From Variovorax sp. (GTDB lineage Bacteria; Pseudomonadota; Gammaproteobacteria; Burkholderiales; Burkholderiaceae_C): a DNA stretch of 64,000 nt. The notes under the pieces are model-generated. The model saw only the letters and a list, made by a program, of their open reading frames with translations. It was not told the DNA's origin and searched no databases. This document shows positions 9,821-19,127 of this stretch, piece by piece. The stretch covers positions 1 through 64,000 of the forward strand of contig JANXTS010000046.1 in the NCBI GenBank assembly GCA_025352265.1. The letters are read 5' to 3'. Both the position numbers and the translations under genes were made by a program. The number at the start of each line of letters is the position of its first letter. Within the stretch, counting starts at the first letter, position 1.

Positions 9821-9871
9821 AAGTTGGCCCTGCAAGTGGAACGGAACAGGGTCGGCCATGATAATTCAGGC

Positions 9872-10810
9872 ATGACTTCTGTCGTTCTCAACGGGGTAAC
9901 TCCCCCTCTCTCCTACCTCGGCGTGATCCGTGCCGAAGGCCCCGATGCCGCCAGCTTTTTGCACGGCCAGCTTACGCAGGACTTCGCGTTGCTCGGCTCC
10001 AGCGAGGCGCGCCTCGCTGCGCTGTGTACCGCCAAGGGCCGGATGATCGCCAGCTTCATCGGCATCAAGCCGCAGCCTGAAACCATCCTGCTGGTGTGCA
10101 GCAAGGACATCCTCGCTGCGACGTTGAAACGCCTGTCGATGTTCGTGATGCGCGCAAAAGCCAAGCTGACGGATGCCAGCGACCAGTTCACTGTCTACGG
10201 TTTGGCCGGTACCGCGATCGTCGAGAACGGCGGCGTTCTGGCCGCGGCGCCCGGGCAGCGGGCAGCCCTGAACGATGGCAACCGCGAGGCCAGCATGGTG
10301 TCGCTCTACCCCTCCGACGGCGTGCCGCGCGCGTTGTGGATCGCACCGGCCGACAGCGCTGCGCCCACCGGCACACCGCTCGACCTTGGCCTTTGGCAAT
10401 GGAGCGAAGTCCGCAGCGGGATCGTGACCTTGACAACCCCGGTGGTCGAGGCTTTCGTGCCGCAGATGCTGAACTACGAGTCGGTCGGCGGCGTCAACTT
10501 CAAGAAGGGTTGCTACCCCGGCCAGGAGATCGTCGCGCGCAGCCAGTTCCGCGGCACGCTGAAGCGCCGTGCCTATCTGGTCGAGGCCGATGGCGCGGTG
10601 GCAGTCGGAGACGAAGTGTTCGCCGGGTCGGATGCAGAGCAACCGGTCGGCACGGTTGCGCAAGTGGCGGCCGCACCCGACGGTGGCTGGTCGGCGTTGA
10701 TCTCGATGCAGGTTGCCGCTCTGGAAATTGGCGGCCTGCATGCCGGCACCGTGAGCGGGCCAGCACTCAAGGTCGAGCCGCTGCCCTACGCGTTGCTCGA
10801 AGACATCTGA
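9872..10810 (+). CDS. ygfZ: YgfZ/GcvT-like folate-binding protein for Fe-S cluster assembly
   Basis: 312 residues. YgfZ (CAF17/IBA57 family) helps maintain certain 4Fe-4S enzymes and binds tetrahydrofolate. The diagnostic KGCYPGQEIVARSQFRG motif with its conserved Cys is present in the second half, preceded by MLNYESVGGVNF. The N-terminus SYLGVIRAEGPDAASFLHGQLTQD is typical. ATG 9872 was chosen because family homology begins there; the open frame extends back into the mltG gene. It diverges from mltG with about 50 bases between starts, so both promoters lie in or just inside the genes. Confidence 0.92.
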   Translation: MTSVVLNGVTPPLSYLGVIRAEGPDAASFLHGQLTQDFALLGSSEARLAALCTAKGRMIASFIGIKPQPETILLVCSKDILAATLKRLSMFVMRAKAKLTDASDQFTVYGLAGTAIVENGGVLAAAPGQRAALNDGNREASMVSLYPSDGVPRALWIAPADSAAPTGTPLDLGLWQWSEVRSGIVTLTTPVVEAFVPQMLNYESVGGVNFKKGCYPGQEIVARSQFRGTLKRRAYLVEADGAVAVGDEVFAGSDAEQPVGTVAQVAAAPDGGWSALISMQVAALEIGGLHAGTVSGPALKVEPLPYALLEDI

Positions 10811-10825
10811 CAGTCGCGGTACTCG

Positions 10826-11710
10826 CTACAGCATGCGGCGCATCTCGATGTGCGCGATGCCGGCCTCGTCGTACGGCATGCCCGACACCGCATAGCCGAG
10901 CCGCCGATAAAAGGCCTCCGCGCTGCGCTGCGCGGACAGCACTACCTCACGATCACTGCGCGAACGGGCAGCGTCTTCCAGCGTCTCTATGACCGCTGCG
11001 CCATGCCCGCCGCCACGCAGCGTGCGATGCACTGCCATGCGACCGATGCGCCCGACCCCCTCTTCGGTGGGGAGCAATCGTCCAGTCGCAATCACCTGGC
11101 CGAGCCGGTTTCGCGACACCGCGTGCAGCGAGGTTTCGTCGTGCTCGTCCCATTCCATCTCTTCGGGAATTTTCTGCTCTTCGATGAAGACCACACGGCG
11201 CAAGTTGCTGGCGTCTTCGCGCAACGCCACCCAATTGCCGGTGTGCATCGCATGGACGGCACCACCGGCTTCGTAGTCGGTAAAAAGCTGGCGCAGCAGC
11301 GCCGGCACCGGCTTCGAGGTTTGCGTTGCCGGGTCCGCAAAGACGTACACCAGTTCGCAGGTCACGAGCAGTTCGTCCCCGCGAAACAGGCCGCCGTGAA
11401 ACACGATCGACGAGGTGCCGACGCGCGCGCACTTCATGGCGACATCGAGCAGGTCGTCCATGCGCGCGGAAGCAGCGAACTCGATCGTTGCCTTGCGCAC
11501 ATAGAGGTCGCCGCCAAGCATCGGCATCGCCTCTTCATAGGGCAGTGCCAGTGCGCGCCAATAGTCGGCGATGGCGGTGTCGAAATACATCAGGTAGTGC
11601 GCATTAAAAACGATCTTCTGCATGTCGACTTCCGCCCAACGCACGCGGAGCCGGTGAAAGAATCGGAAGTCGCTGCGCTTTTCTTTCATCGGTGCTTTGA
11701 TTTCAGTCAT
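10826..11710 (-). CDS. Fused YbgC/FadM-type thioesterase and GNAT acetyltransferase
   Basis: 294 residues with two domains. Residues ~15-140 form a hot-dog thioesterase (RVRWAEVDMQKIVFNAHYLMYFD, with the Asp of the 4-hydroxybenzoyl-CoA thioesterase type), which hydrolyses acyl-CoA. Residues ~155-290 form a GNAT domain (VVFIEEQKIPEEMEWDE, GRIGRMAVHRTLRGGGHGAAV as the acetyl-CoA loop, FYRRLGY), similar to the ElaA/YjcF-like group. ATG 11710 has AAGAGA nine bases upstream. It lies 20 bases after the esterase gene and is probably co-transcribed with it. The fusion is intact, and the open frame further upstream is only antisense-like sequence. Confidence 0.85.
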   Translation of the reverse strand: MTEIKAPMKEKRSDFRFFHRLRVRWAEVDMQKIVFNAHYLMYFDTAIADYWRALALPYEEAMPMLGGDLYVRKATIEFAASARMDDLLDVAMKCARVGTSSIVFHGGLFRGDELLVTCELVYVFADPATQTSKPVPALLRQLFTDYEAGGAVHAMHTGNWVALREDASNLRRVVFIEEQKIPEEMEWDEHDETSLHAVSRNRLGQVIATGRLLPTEEGVGRIGRMAVHRTLRGGGHGAAVIETLEDAARSRSDREVVLSAQRSAEAFYRRLGYAVSGMPYDEAGIAHIEMRRML

Positions 11711-11730
11711 GGTCTCTTGAGTTGTTTTGG

Positions 11731-12675
11731 TCACGGATTGAGTGCTTCCCTGAGTGCCTTCGCAGCGTCGTCGTGCGCCTGCAACGCCTCGGGAATGGCA
11801 CGACCCATCTTCACGAATTCGTGGATCACGCCGCGATAGATTTCCAGGTCGACGGCGACTCCGGCAGCGCGCAACTTGTCGGCGTAGGCGACGCCGTCGT
11901 CGACCACCGGATCGCACTCGGCCAGACCGATCCACGCCGGCGCTACGCCATCGACATCGTCCGCGTTGAGCGGCGCAAAACGCCAATCGTCACGATCGGC
12001 CGGCGTGCGCACGTACTGGCCGAAGAAGTAGCTGATGAGCGATTCGGTCAGCAACGGACCGTCTGCGAACTTGCGATGCGATGGCGTGTCCTGATGGGCC
12101 GTCATGCCCGGGTAGATAAGCAGCTGCAATGCCAGCGGCAAGCCGGCGTCGCGTGCGAGGATGGCGCAGACAGCGGCCAGCGTGCCGCCCGCGCTGTCGC
12201 CGCCGACCGCCATGCGACTTGCGTCGAGGCCGAGCTTCGAACCCTGGTGCACGATGAATTCGAAGGCGTCCCACGCGTCATCGGACGCAGTGGGAAATTT
12301 GTACTCGGGCCCGAGTCGATAGTCGACCGAAACCACCGCGCAGCCGCTTTTGCTGCTCAATACGCGGCACAGCGTGTCGTGCGTCGCGATGCTGCCGACG
12401 GTGAAACCGCCGCCATGAAAATACAGGAGTACGGGCAGCACGGCGTTCGATGACCGAGCGCCCGGCGCATACAGCCGCGCCGGCAACGCGTAGCCGTCGC
12501 GCGCAGCAATGGTGATGTCCTCGACGCGGGCAAGTTCGGGCTTCCGCACTTCGAGCACGCCTGAGCCTTTCTCATAAGCTGCCTTCGCCAGTTCCGGAGA
12601 CACCTGATTGAGCGGCGGATGCCCGGCGCGCGACATGCGCTCGACCACGCCTGCCATCTTCGGCGTAAGCCTCAT
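11731..12675 (-). CDS. Alpha/beta hydrolase, HSL family (family IV esterase)
   Basis: 314 residues. The oxyanion motif YFHGGGF and the nucleophile motif GDSAGG identify the hormone-sensitive lipase group of carboxylesterases; the remaining triad residues are likely the Asp in ECDPVVDDG and the His in VIHEFVKM. No signal peptide is seen, so it should be cytosolic and act on short-chain esters. ATG 12675 (MRLTPKM) was chosen on family length; a longer frame reaches 12795 but would overlap the divergent promoter area. It probably forms an operon with the following thioesterase/GNAT gene. Confidence 0.87.
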   Translation of the reverse strand: MRLTPKMAGVVERMSRAGHPPLNQVSPELAKAAYEKGSGVLEVRKPELARVEDITIAARDGYALPARLYAPGARSSNAVLPVLLYFHGGGFTVGSIATHDTLCRVLSSKSGCAVVSVDYRLGPEYKFPTASDDAWDAFEFIVHQGSKLGLDASRMAVGGDSAGGTLAAVCAILARDAGLPLALQLLIYPGMTAHQDTPSHRKFADGPLLTESLISYFFGQYVRTPADRDDWRFAPLNADDVDGVAPAWIGLAECDPVVDDGVAYADKLRAAGVAVDLEIYRGVIHEFVKMGRAIPEALQAHDDAAKALREALNP

Positions 12676-12808
12676 GCGTGGGTGCCGGTTGCAGCGCGCA
12701 CCGGAGTTCCATGCGCGACGGCGACAAGGGTTTTTTGCGTGTGCAAGACTCTCTCCTCTTGTTAAATTGGACGGCTCGAATCCTACCGTCCGCACTCAGG
12801 CCACGCCC

Positions 12809-13945
12809 ATGTCCCTCATCCAGTACCTCACCACGATCCAGTTCGAATTCGGCGCCATCAAGCTGTTGAGCAGCGAGTGCGCACGCATCGGCATCAACCG
12901 CCCGTTGATCGTGACCGACGTTGGCGTGCGGGCGGCCGGCGTGCTGCAAAAAGCGCTCGATGCACTCGGCGACCTCGACGTCGCAGTCTTCGATGAAACG
13001 CCGTCGAACCCGACCGAAGCGGCCGTCCGTGCAGCCGTCGAGATGTACCGCACGAAACGCTGCGATGGCCTCATCGCCGTCGGCGGCGGCTCGGCCATCG
13101 ACTGCGCCAAGGGCGTCGCCATCGCAGCCACGCACGAAGGTCCGCTCAAGAACTACGCGACCATCGAAGGCGGCTCGCCCAAGATCACCGATGCGGTGGT
13201 GCCGCTGATCGCCGTGCCGACCACCAGCGGCACGGGTAGCGAAGTGGCACGCGGCGCCATCGTGATCGTCGACGACCATCGCAAGCTCGGCTTCCACAGC
13301 TGGTTCCTGATGCCCAAAGCAGCCATTTGCGACCCCGAACTCACTCTCGGCCTGCCGCCGCGCCTGACTGCCGCCACCGGCATGGACGCCATCGCGCACT
13401 GCATGGAGACCTTCATGTCGGCGGCCTTCAATCCACCGGCCGATGGCATCGGTCTCGACGGCCTGGAGCGCGCCTGGCTGCACATCGAGCGCGCCACCAA
13501 GGACGGCAGCGACCGCGAGGCGCGGCTCAATCTGATGAGCGCGTCGATGCAGGGCGCGATGGCGTTTCAAAAGGGGCTGGGTTGCGTGCACTCGCTCAGC
13601 CACAGCCTGGGCGGCGTCGATCCTCGGCTGCACCACGGCACGCTCAACGCGCTCTTCCTGCCAGCGGTCATCCACTTCAACGCGGCGGCCGAGTCGGTCC
13701 AGAAAGACCGACGCCTGCTGCGCATGGCGCAGGCCATGCATCTCGAAACGGCCAGCGATCTGGGGGATGCGATTCGCGACATGAGCGCGCGCCTCGGTTT
13801 GCCCAAAGGCTTGGCCGAAGTCGGCGTCAGCGCTCATCAGTTCGAAAAGATCATCGACGGTGCGATGGCTGATCACTGCCACCTGACGAACCCGCGCCGC
13901 GCCACGCGCGACGACTACCGCGAGATGCTTGAAGCGTCGATGTGA
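12809..13945 (+). CDS. Iron-containing alcohol dehydrogenase
   Basis: 378 residues. This is a group III NAD(P)-dependent dehydrogenase. The cofactor motif GGGSAIDCAKG, the family signature VPTTSGTGSEV, and metal ligands in TGMDAIAHCMET (Asp and His), VHSLSHSLGG (His) and LHHGTLNA (His) are all visible. The family reduces aldehydes or oxidises alcohols. ATG 12809 is where homology begins; an open frame back to 12608 lies in the divergent gene. The 133 bases between this start and the esterase start form a shared divergent promoter region. Substrate is unknown. Confidence 0.88.
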   Translation: MSLIQYLTTIQFEFGAIKLLSSECARIGINRPLIVTDVGVRAAGVLQKALDALGDLDVAVFDETPSNPTEAAVRAAVEMYRTKRCDGLIAVGGGSAIDCAKGVAIAATHEGPLKNYATIEGGSPKITDAVVPLIAVPTTSGTGSEVARGAIVIVDDHRKLGFHSWFLMPKAAICDPELTLGLPPRLTAATGMDAIAHCMETFMSAAFNPPADGIGLDGLERAWLHIERATKDGSDREARLNLMSASMQGAMAFQKGLGCVHSLSHSLGGVDPRLHHGTLNALFLPAVIHFNAAAESVQKDRRLLRMAQAMHLETASDLGDAIRDMSARLGLPKGLAEVGVSAHQFEKIIDGAMADHCHLTNPRRATRDDYREMLEASM

Positions 13946-13967
13946 GCGCTGTTGATTTGAGCGCTTC

Positions 13968-15041
13968 TTAAAGCGGCAGCACTTCGCCGATGTCGTCGTG
14001 TCGCAAGCGCTCGGCCAACTCGTCGGCCAGCCGTTGCGCCTCGCGTGTGGCCCGTCCCCAGGCAGCGATGCGTGTCGTCGGGTCATCGGCAAAGCGCACG
14101 AAGTCGTTGCGATCGGGCAGTTTGCCGTTGGGCAGGGTGCGCACCCAGTCGGCATCGGGCGCGAGCACCACCATGCGGTCCAGAAAACCGGTCGGCTTGT
14201 GGCGCCACTTCAAGCCCTTGTCGAGCCAGCCCGGCACAACAGCCTGCTGAAAATGCGGATAGAGCACCAGCCCTTCGTCGGTGGGCTGATAGTCGAGATG
14301 CAGGTGGTAGTCGGTGATGCCGCCGTCCCAGTAGGCACCCGGCGGTGCGCCCGGAATGTCGTGCACGGCCTCCAGCAAGAACGGGATCGAGCACGAGGCC
14401 TGGATAACCAGCTTGAAGTTGGCATCGCTCAGGTCGAGCCGGCGCGTCTTGAAGTCGCTAGTGCCGAAGGGCAGCGAGGCCCCCGCGGTCGAGAACACGC
14501 AACGCTCCAGCCACGCACCCAGGCTTTTGCGGTGGATGCTGTTGGTCGCAAACGCGGCGAGGTAGCCGAACGGCGTGCGCGCCCTGCCCTCGCGTCCGAG
14601 GATGTGCCGGCCACGCGAGGTGACGACGTGAAGCTTGTAGCGCGGATGCTTCAGCACCTCGCCGATGCGTCCGCCGAAGAACGTCTTGAGGTTCTCGGCA
14701 AAGCTCTGGCTGACCTGCCGCGACGTCATCCGCTTTTGCCCCCGTGGCACATCGAAGCGCTGCTGCACGTAGTCGTGCTCGAAACGCCCGAACGCCTCGA
14801 CCGGATCGTCCAGGCACGCGGTCGCGAGCCGCCAGGCGCCGATCGACGCGCCAACCAGGTGCACCGGTTGCGTCGAACGCGGCAACCACTCGCCGAACAG
14901 GAATCGGTCGATCGGCCCGAGGATCAGCCCTTTCGGGCCCCCCGCCGCGCCGGGAATGGTGCGCACGTCGCGCGGTTGCAGGCCGTGACGTTCGATGTGA
15001 GCCCGAGCCGCAGGGCCGGCGTAGATGCGCAGTGCTTTCAT
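13968..15041 (-). CDS. Patatin-like phospholipase
   Basis: 357 residues. Patatin domains are Ser-Asp lipid acyl hydrolases. The oxyanion motif GAAGGPKG (residues 31-38), the nucleophile elbow GASIG (64-68, Ser66) and the catalytic Asp in YWDGGITDYHL are present. No signal peptide is visible. ATG 15041 was preferred over an upstream ATG at 15086 because GGGATCC lies nine bases before it and the family begins KALRIYAG. It is convergent with the alcohol dehydrogenase gene, 22 bases away. Confidence 0.87.
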   Translation of the reverse strand: MKALRIYAGPAARAHIERHGLQPRDVRTIPGAAGGPKGLILGPIDRFLFGEWLPRSTQPVHLVGASIGAWRLATACLDDPVEAFGRFEHDYVQQRFDVPRGQKRMTSRQVSQSFAENLKTFFGGRIGEVLKHPRYKLHVVTSRGRHILGREGRARTPFGYLAAFATNSIHRKSLGAWLERCVFSTAGASLPFGTSDFKTRRLDLSDANFKLVIQASCSIPFLLEAVHDIPGAPPGAYWDGGITDYHLHLDYQPTDEGLVLYPHFQQAVVPGWLDKGLKWRHKPTGFLDRMVVLAPDADWVRTLPNGKLPDRNDFVRFADDPTTRIAAWGRATREAQRLADELAERLRHDDIGEVLPL

Positions 15042-15111
15042 GTGAGCGGATCCCGAAGCAAGACGCGTGCGCCGTTGCTCTGACACGGGGGTGTCGCAAT
15101 AAATGGGGCCA

Positions 15112-16491
15112 TCAAAGCCGGTCGCGCAGCCGCATCAATTCGTCGGCATTGCCCGCACACATCGCACGGAAATCCTTGCCGATACGCCGGTCGGCAGCCG
15201 CGGCTCGCCAGAACGCGATCGCAGCCGCGCAAGCGCCGAGCCACACTGGGCGCTGACCCGGCAGCGGCAGCACCGGCGACAGTTCACGCTCCGGTACTTC
15301 GCCACCCGCGAGCGGCGCATAGCGCATGGGCAGCATGTCGTAGAGCGGCGCCACAGCTAACCGGCCCTGTTCCGGCCGAAAGCTCAAATTCCCGGTGTGC
15401 ATGTCGGTGTTGCCGATGAGGCGGCCGAACCACCACAGATGCTGCACGCGGATTTCGTCTTCCGGTGTGACCAGATCGAGCGCCGCGAGTCGCGCCATCA
15501 GCCGCGGCCATTCCATTGTGCTTTCTCCGATCAGCTCGGCATTGAGAACATCGAGCGCGCACAGCGGACTGCGGCCGAAAGCGCCGTGCCGGTCGAAGCG
15601 CTCGACCTCAAGAAAGGTGCGACCGCCATGGACGAGCACGCGGCTCCGTGCGCAGACCACGCCCGGCAGGGCGGCGGCATGCTCCGATGCCAGATGCTCG
15701 CACACCAGCAAGTCGGACCAGCGTCGCACTGCCGCCGAGCGCTCGGTGCCCGAGAACTTGACGAGCACATGCGGCGTGGCGCTGCCTGCCAAAGTACGCC
15801 GTGCGGTGAACTTGGGGAACTCGCCGGCGGCGCTGGAGCCGGCAACACCGGCGGCGATCGCGTGCCCGGCCAACGCCACATACTCGTCGCCGATGTCTGC
15901 TTCAGGCAAAGGCTCGGCGGCCGCAGCCTTGGCGGCAAGCCACTGTTCGCAGGCCGCGTCGCCGACGATCAGGTTGCCGCTCAGGTCGGTGCCACGCTGA
16001 CTCATGACGAACAGCACGTCGTCGTCGCTCCACTCGAGCGGATTGGGTGACACCGCCAGCGCTTTGTGCTCGACCTGCGCAAACTGGCGGCCCATGTAGC
16101 CTTGCGGCCGCATCTGCTGAAGCGGATACGGCAAGCCGGGCCACCAACCGTCACGCGCGTCGTCGGGCACGGGCCAGGGCGTGCCGGCCAGGTCCATCCA
16201 GCTGCCTTCGGGCCGCAGTGGGACGAGTTGGCTCGTGGGGTGCGCCTGCCCGGCGGTGTCCACGGCATACACCGGCAGCGTTGAACGTTCGCCGCGAAGC
16301 GGCCGAACCAATGCGTAGCGCGCGCGTCGCGCCTTGCCGGCACTGACAGTGGCATCCGCAAGCCGACTCAGCAGCCGGTGCAGCGTCGGCACGCTGACCT
16401 CGAGCGCCGCAGCGAGTTCGCTGGCGCTGGCCGGCCCCCGCGCGAGTACGGCACGCAGTTGCTCCAGCGTGGCCAGGGAAGAAGTTGGCAT
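15112..16491 (-). CDS. yjjJ: YjjJ-type HipA family kinase with its own DNA-binding domain
   Basis: 459 residues. Residues ~1-65 look like a winged helix (SELAAALEVSVPTLHRLLSRL); the rest is a HipA-type kinase fold with VLVKFSG (ATP-binding Lys), FLEVERFDR, the catalytic loop NTDMHTGNLSF and the metal-binding LYDMLPMRY. HipA toxins phosphorylate glutamyl-tRNA synthetase or related targets and normally pair with a HipB antitoxin. No hipB-like gene flanks this one, as in E. coli YjjJ, where the HTH is built in. A palindrome overlapping the predicted promoter suggests autoregulation. The toxin role is inferred from the family only. Confidence 0.85.
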   Translation of the reverse strand: MPTSSLATLEQLRAVLARGPASASELAAALEVSVPTLHRLLSRLADATVSAGKARRARYALVRPLRGERSTLPVYAVDTAGQAHPTSQLVPLRPEGSWMDLAGTPWPVPDDARDGWWPGLPYPLQQMRPQGYMGRQFAQVEHKALAVSPNPLEWSDDDVLFVMSQRGTDLSGNLIVGDAACEQWLAAKAAAAEPLPEADIGDEYVALAGHAIAAGVAGSSAAGEFPKFTARRTLAGSATPHVLVKFSGTERSAAVRRWSDLLVCEHLASEHAAALPGVVCARSRVLVHGGRTFLEVERFDRHGAFGRSPLCALDVLNAELIGESTMEWPRLMARLAALDLVTPEDEIRVQHLWWFGRLIGNTDMHTGNLSFRPEQGRLAVAPLYDMLPMRYAPLAGGEVPERELSPVLPLPGQRPVWLGACAAAIAFWRAAAADRRIGKDFRAMCAGNADELMRLRDRL

Positions 16492-16517
16492 CTTTAATCG
16501 AGAAGATTATTGACTTG

Positions 16518-16547
16518 ATTTATATAAATATTATTCAATCCAATCAA
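16518..16547 (-). promoter_or_regulatory. Predicted promoter with overlapping palindrome for the HipA-like gene
   Basis: On the minus strand, TTGATT (16547-16542) and TATAAA (16524-16519) are separated by exactly 17 bases, a good sigma-70 promoter whose start would give a ~20-base leader before the ATG at 16491. A perfect 12-base palindrome, ATTTATATAAAT (16518-16529), covers the -10 element, with outer TTGA/TCAA half-sites at 16510-16513 and 16535-16538. The surrounding ~130 bases are strikingly AT-rich against GC-rich neighbours. A repressor, possibly the encoded protein, could bind here. Confidence 0.55.
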
Positions 16548-16625
16548 CATCCTAACTAATCCATCGAGGATCATGCGAGAAGATATTTGAGTAGATCATC
16601 CTACTGACAAGTCTGCCATCAGCCC

Positions 16626-19001
16626 TTACTTGCGTAACCCTTGCAGCTTGGCGAAAGCACTCGCCATCTGCCCCGACGGCGCCGGCGAGTTGTCGCGACG
16701 CGGTCCCTGTTGCTGACCACGGCCCGCCCCTTCGAACCGGTTGTCGCGCGGGCCATCACGTCGCGCCGGCGCCGCATCGAGCCGCATCGACAATGCGATG
16801 CGCTTGCGCACCGGGTCGACCTCCATCACCTTGACCCGCACGATGTCGCCGGTCTTGACGATCTCGCGTGCATCCTCGACGAACTTGTTTGCCAGCTGGC
16901 TGACGTGCACCAGCCCGTCCTGGTGCACGCCGATGTCGATGAAGGCGCCGAACTGCGCGACGTTGCTTACCGTGCCTTCGAGGATCATTCCTTCGACCAG
17001 ATCCTTGATGTCTTCGACGCCGTCGTTGAAGCGCGCCACCTTGAAATCGGGACGCGGGTCGCGGCCCGGCTTTTCGAGTTCTCCCAGAATGTCCTTGACG
17101 GTAATGACGCCGAACTTCTCATTGGCGAACAACTCGGGCTTGAGCGTCTTCAGCATGTCGGCGCGGCCCATCAGCTCACCTACGGCCAAGCCCGTCTTCA
17201 CCATGATCTGCTCGACCAGCGGATAGGTCTCCGGGTGCACGCCGGTGATGTCGAGCGGATTGCTGCCACCGCGCACGCGCAGGAAGCCGGCGCTCTGCTC
17301 GAAGGCCTTGGGGCCGAAGCCAGTGACTTCGAGCAACTGCTTGCGCGTCGCGAAAGCGCCATGGGCTTCGCGCCACTTCACCACAGCCTTGGCGACGCTG
17401 CCCGACAGGCCAGACACACGCGACAGTAGCGGCACGCTCGCCGTATTCAAGTCGACACCGACCGAGTTCACGCAATCTTCGACTACCGCGTGCAGCGTGC
17501 GCGCGAGTTCGCTCTGGTTCACGTCGTGCTGGTACTGGCCGACGCCGATCGCCTTGGGGTCGATTTTGACCAGCTCGGCCAACGGGTCTTGTAGCCGCCG
17601 CGCGATGCTGGCGGCGCCCCGCAGGCTGACGTCGACGTCGGGCATTTCCTGCGACGCGAGTTCGCTGGCGGAATACACCGAGGCGCCCGCCTCGCTCACC
17701 ACCACCTTGTCGATCGCCATCTCTGGCGCGCCGGCCTGCGCGGCCATCTTTGCCAGCAGCTTGATGAGATCGGCGGCCAAATTGTCGGTCTCGCGGCTGG
17801 CGGTGCCGTTGCCGATCGCGATCAGGTTGACGCCGTGCATGGCGCACAGTTTGCCAAGCGTGTGCAGCGAACCTTCCCAGTCCTTGCGGGGTTCATGCGG
17901 AAACACGGTTGCTGTTTCGACCAGCTTGCCGGTGGCATCGACCACCGCGACTTTCACGCCGGTGCGAATGCCGGGGTCGAGGCCCATCACCACGCGCGGG
18001 CCAGCCGGTGCGGCGAGCAGCAGGTCTCGCAGGTTGTCGGCAAAGACTTTGATCGCAATCTTTTCGGCGTCTTCGCGCAGGCGGCTGAAGAGGTCGCGCT
18101 CGGTCGACAACGAGAGCTTCACGCGCCATGTCCAGGCCACACACTTGCGGATCAGATCGTCGGCGGCCCGGCTGGCGTGGCTCCAACCCAGGTGCAGCGC
18201 GATCTTGCCTTCGGCGATTGAAGGCTTGCCCGGCTCCGGCTCGACCGGCAGCACCAGCTTGGCGTCGAGCATCTCCAATGTGCGGCCGCGAAATACCGCC
18301 AGCGCACGATGCGACGGCACGCGGCCGATCGGCTCGTCGTAAGCGAAGTAGTCGCGAAACTTCGAGACATCGACGTTGTTTTCGTCCTTGCCCGCCATCA
18401 GCGTCGACTTGAACAGGCCCTCGTTCCACAGCCATTCGCGCAGCCGCTGCACCAGCACCGCGTCTTCGGCCCAGCGCTCCGACAGGATGTCGCGCACGCC
18501 ATCGAGCACCGCCGGCACCGTCGAAAAATCCGGGCCCGGCTTGCCGTCGTCGAGTGTCGTGGCCGGCTTCAAGAAGGCTAGTGCCTCGATTGCCGGGTCG
18601 AGCGTCGGGTTGGCGAACAGTTTGTCGGCTAACGGCTCGATGCCGAACTCGCGCGCAATCTGACCCTTGGTGCGGCGCTTCTGCTTGAACGGCAGATACA
18701 GATCTTCCAGCTCCTGCTTGGTCGCCGCAAACTCGATGGCGGCACGCAGTTCCGGCGTCAGCTTGCCTTGCTCGTCGATGTTTTTGAGCACCGCGGCGCG
18801 GCGGTCTTCGAGTTCACGCAAATAGCTCAGACGCGCTTCGAGTTCGCGCAATTGGATGTCGTCGAGGCCGTCGGTGGCTTCTTTGCGATAGCGAGCGATA
18901 AACGGCACCGTGGCCCCGCCATCGAGCAGGTCGATCGCGGCCTTGACCTGGTGTTCACCGACCTTGATTTCGGCGGCGAGCTGGCGAATGATTTTTTGCA
19001 T
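16626..19001 (-). CDS. tex: Tex family S1 RNA-binding transcription accessory protein
   Basis: 791 residues. Tex is a conserved nucleic-acid-binding cytosolic protein linked to transcription and virulence-gene expression. Visible in order are the N-terminal helical Tex domain (GATVPFIARYRKEATDGLDD), the YqgF/RNase H-like domain (VMGLDPGIRTGVKVAVVD), the helix-hairpin-helix region (ELARTLHAVVEDCVNSVGVDLNTAS) and a C-terminal S1 domain (GAFIDIGVHQDGLVHVSQL), then a basic tail with RR and Gln repeats. Length agrees with the family (770-800). ATG 19001 matches the usual MQKII start. No frame disruption. Confidence 0.95.
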   Translation of the reverse strand: MQKIIRQLAAEIKVGEHQVKAAIDLLDGGATVPFIARYRKEATDGLDDIQLRELEARLSYLRELEDRRAAVLKNIDEQGKLTPELRAAIEFAATKQELEDLYLPFKQKRRTKGQIAREFGIEPLADKLFANPTLDPAIEALAFLKPATTLDDGKPGPDFSTVPAVLDGVRDILSERWAEDAVLVQRLREWLWNEGLFKSTLMAGKDENNVDVSKFRDYFAYDEPIGRVPSHRALAVFRGRTLEMLDAKLVLPVEPEPGKPSIAEGKIALHLGWSHASRAADDLIRKCVAWTWRVKLSLSTERDLFSRLREDAEKIAIKVFADNLRDLLLAAPAGPRVVMGLDPGIRTGVKVAVVDATGKLVETATVFPHEPRKDWEGSLHTLGKLCAMHGVNLIAIGNGTASRETDNLAADLIKLLAKMAAQAGAPEMAIDKVVVSEAGASVYSASELASQEMPDVDVSLRGAASIARRLQDPLAELVKIDPKAIGVGQYQHDVNQSELARTLHAVVEDCVNSVGVDLNTASVPLLSRVSGLSGSVAKAVVKWREAHGAFATRKQLLEVTGFGPKAFEQSAGFLRVRGGSNPLDITGVHPETYPLVEQIMVKTGLAVGELMGRADMLKTLKPELFANEKFGVITVKDILGELEKPGRDPRPDFKVARFNDGVEDIKDLVEGMILEGTVSNVAQFGAFIDIGVHQDGLVHVSQLANKFVEDAREIVKTGDIVRVKVMEVDPVRKRIALSMRLDAAPARRDGPRDNRFEGAGRGQQQGPRRDNSPAPSGQMASAFAKLQGLRK

Positions 19002-19127
19002 GTCTGAACGGGGTCCCTGAGCGTGCGCCGCCAGCGGAGCCGGGAAGCGATTCGAGTGAAGCGCGGAAGTTTGCCATAGCGCTTTTTCCTGTCATGCCGC
19101 CAACTGGGCCGGGCCCACAATGATCCG

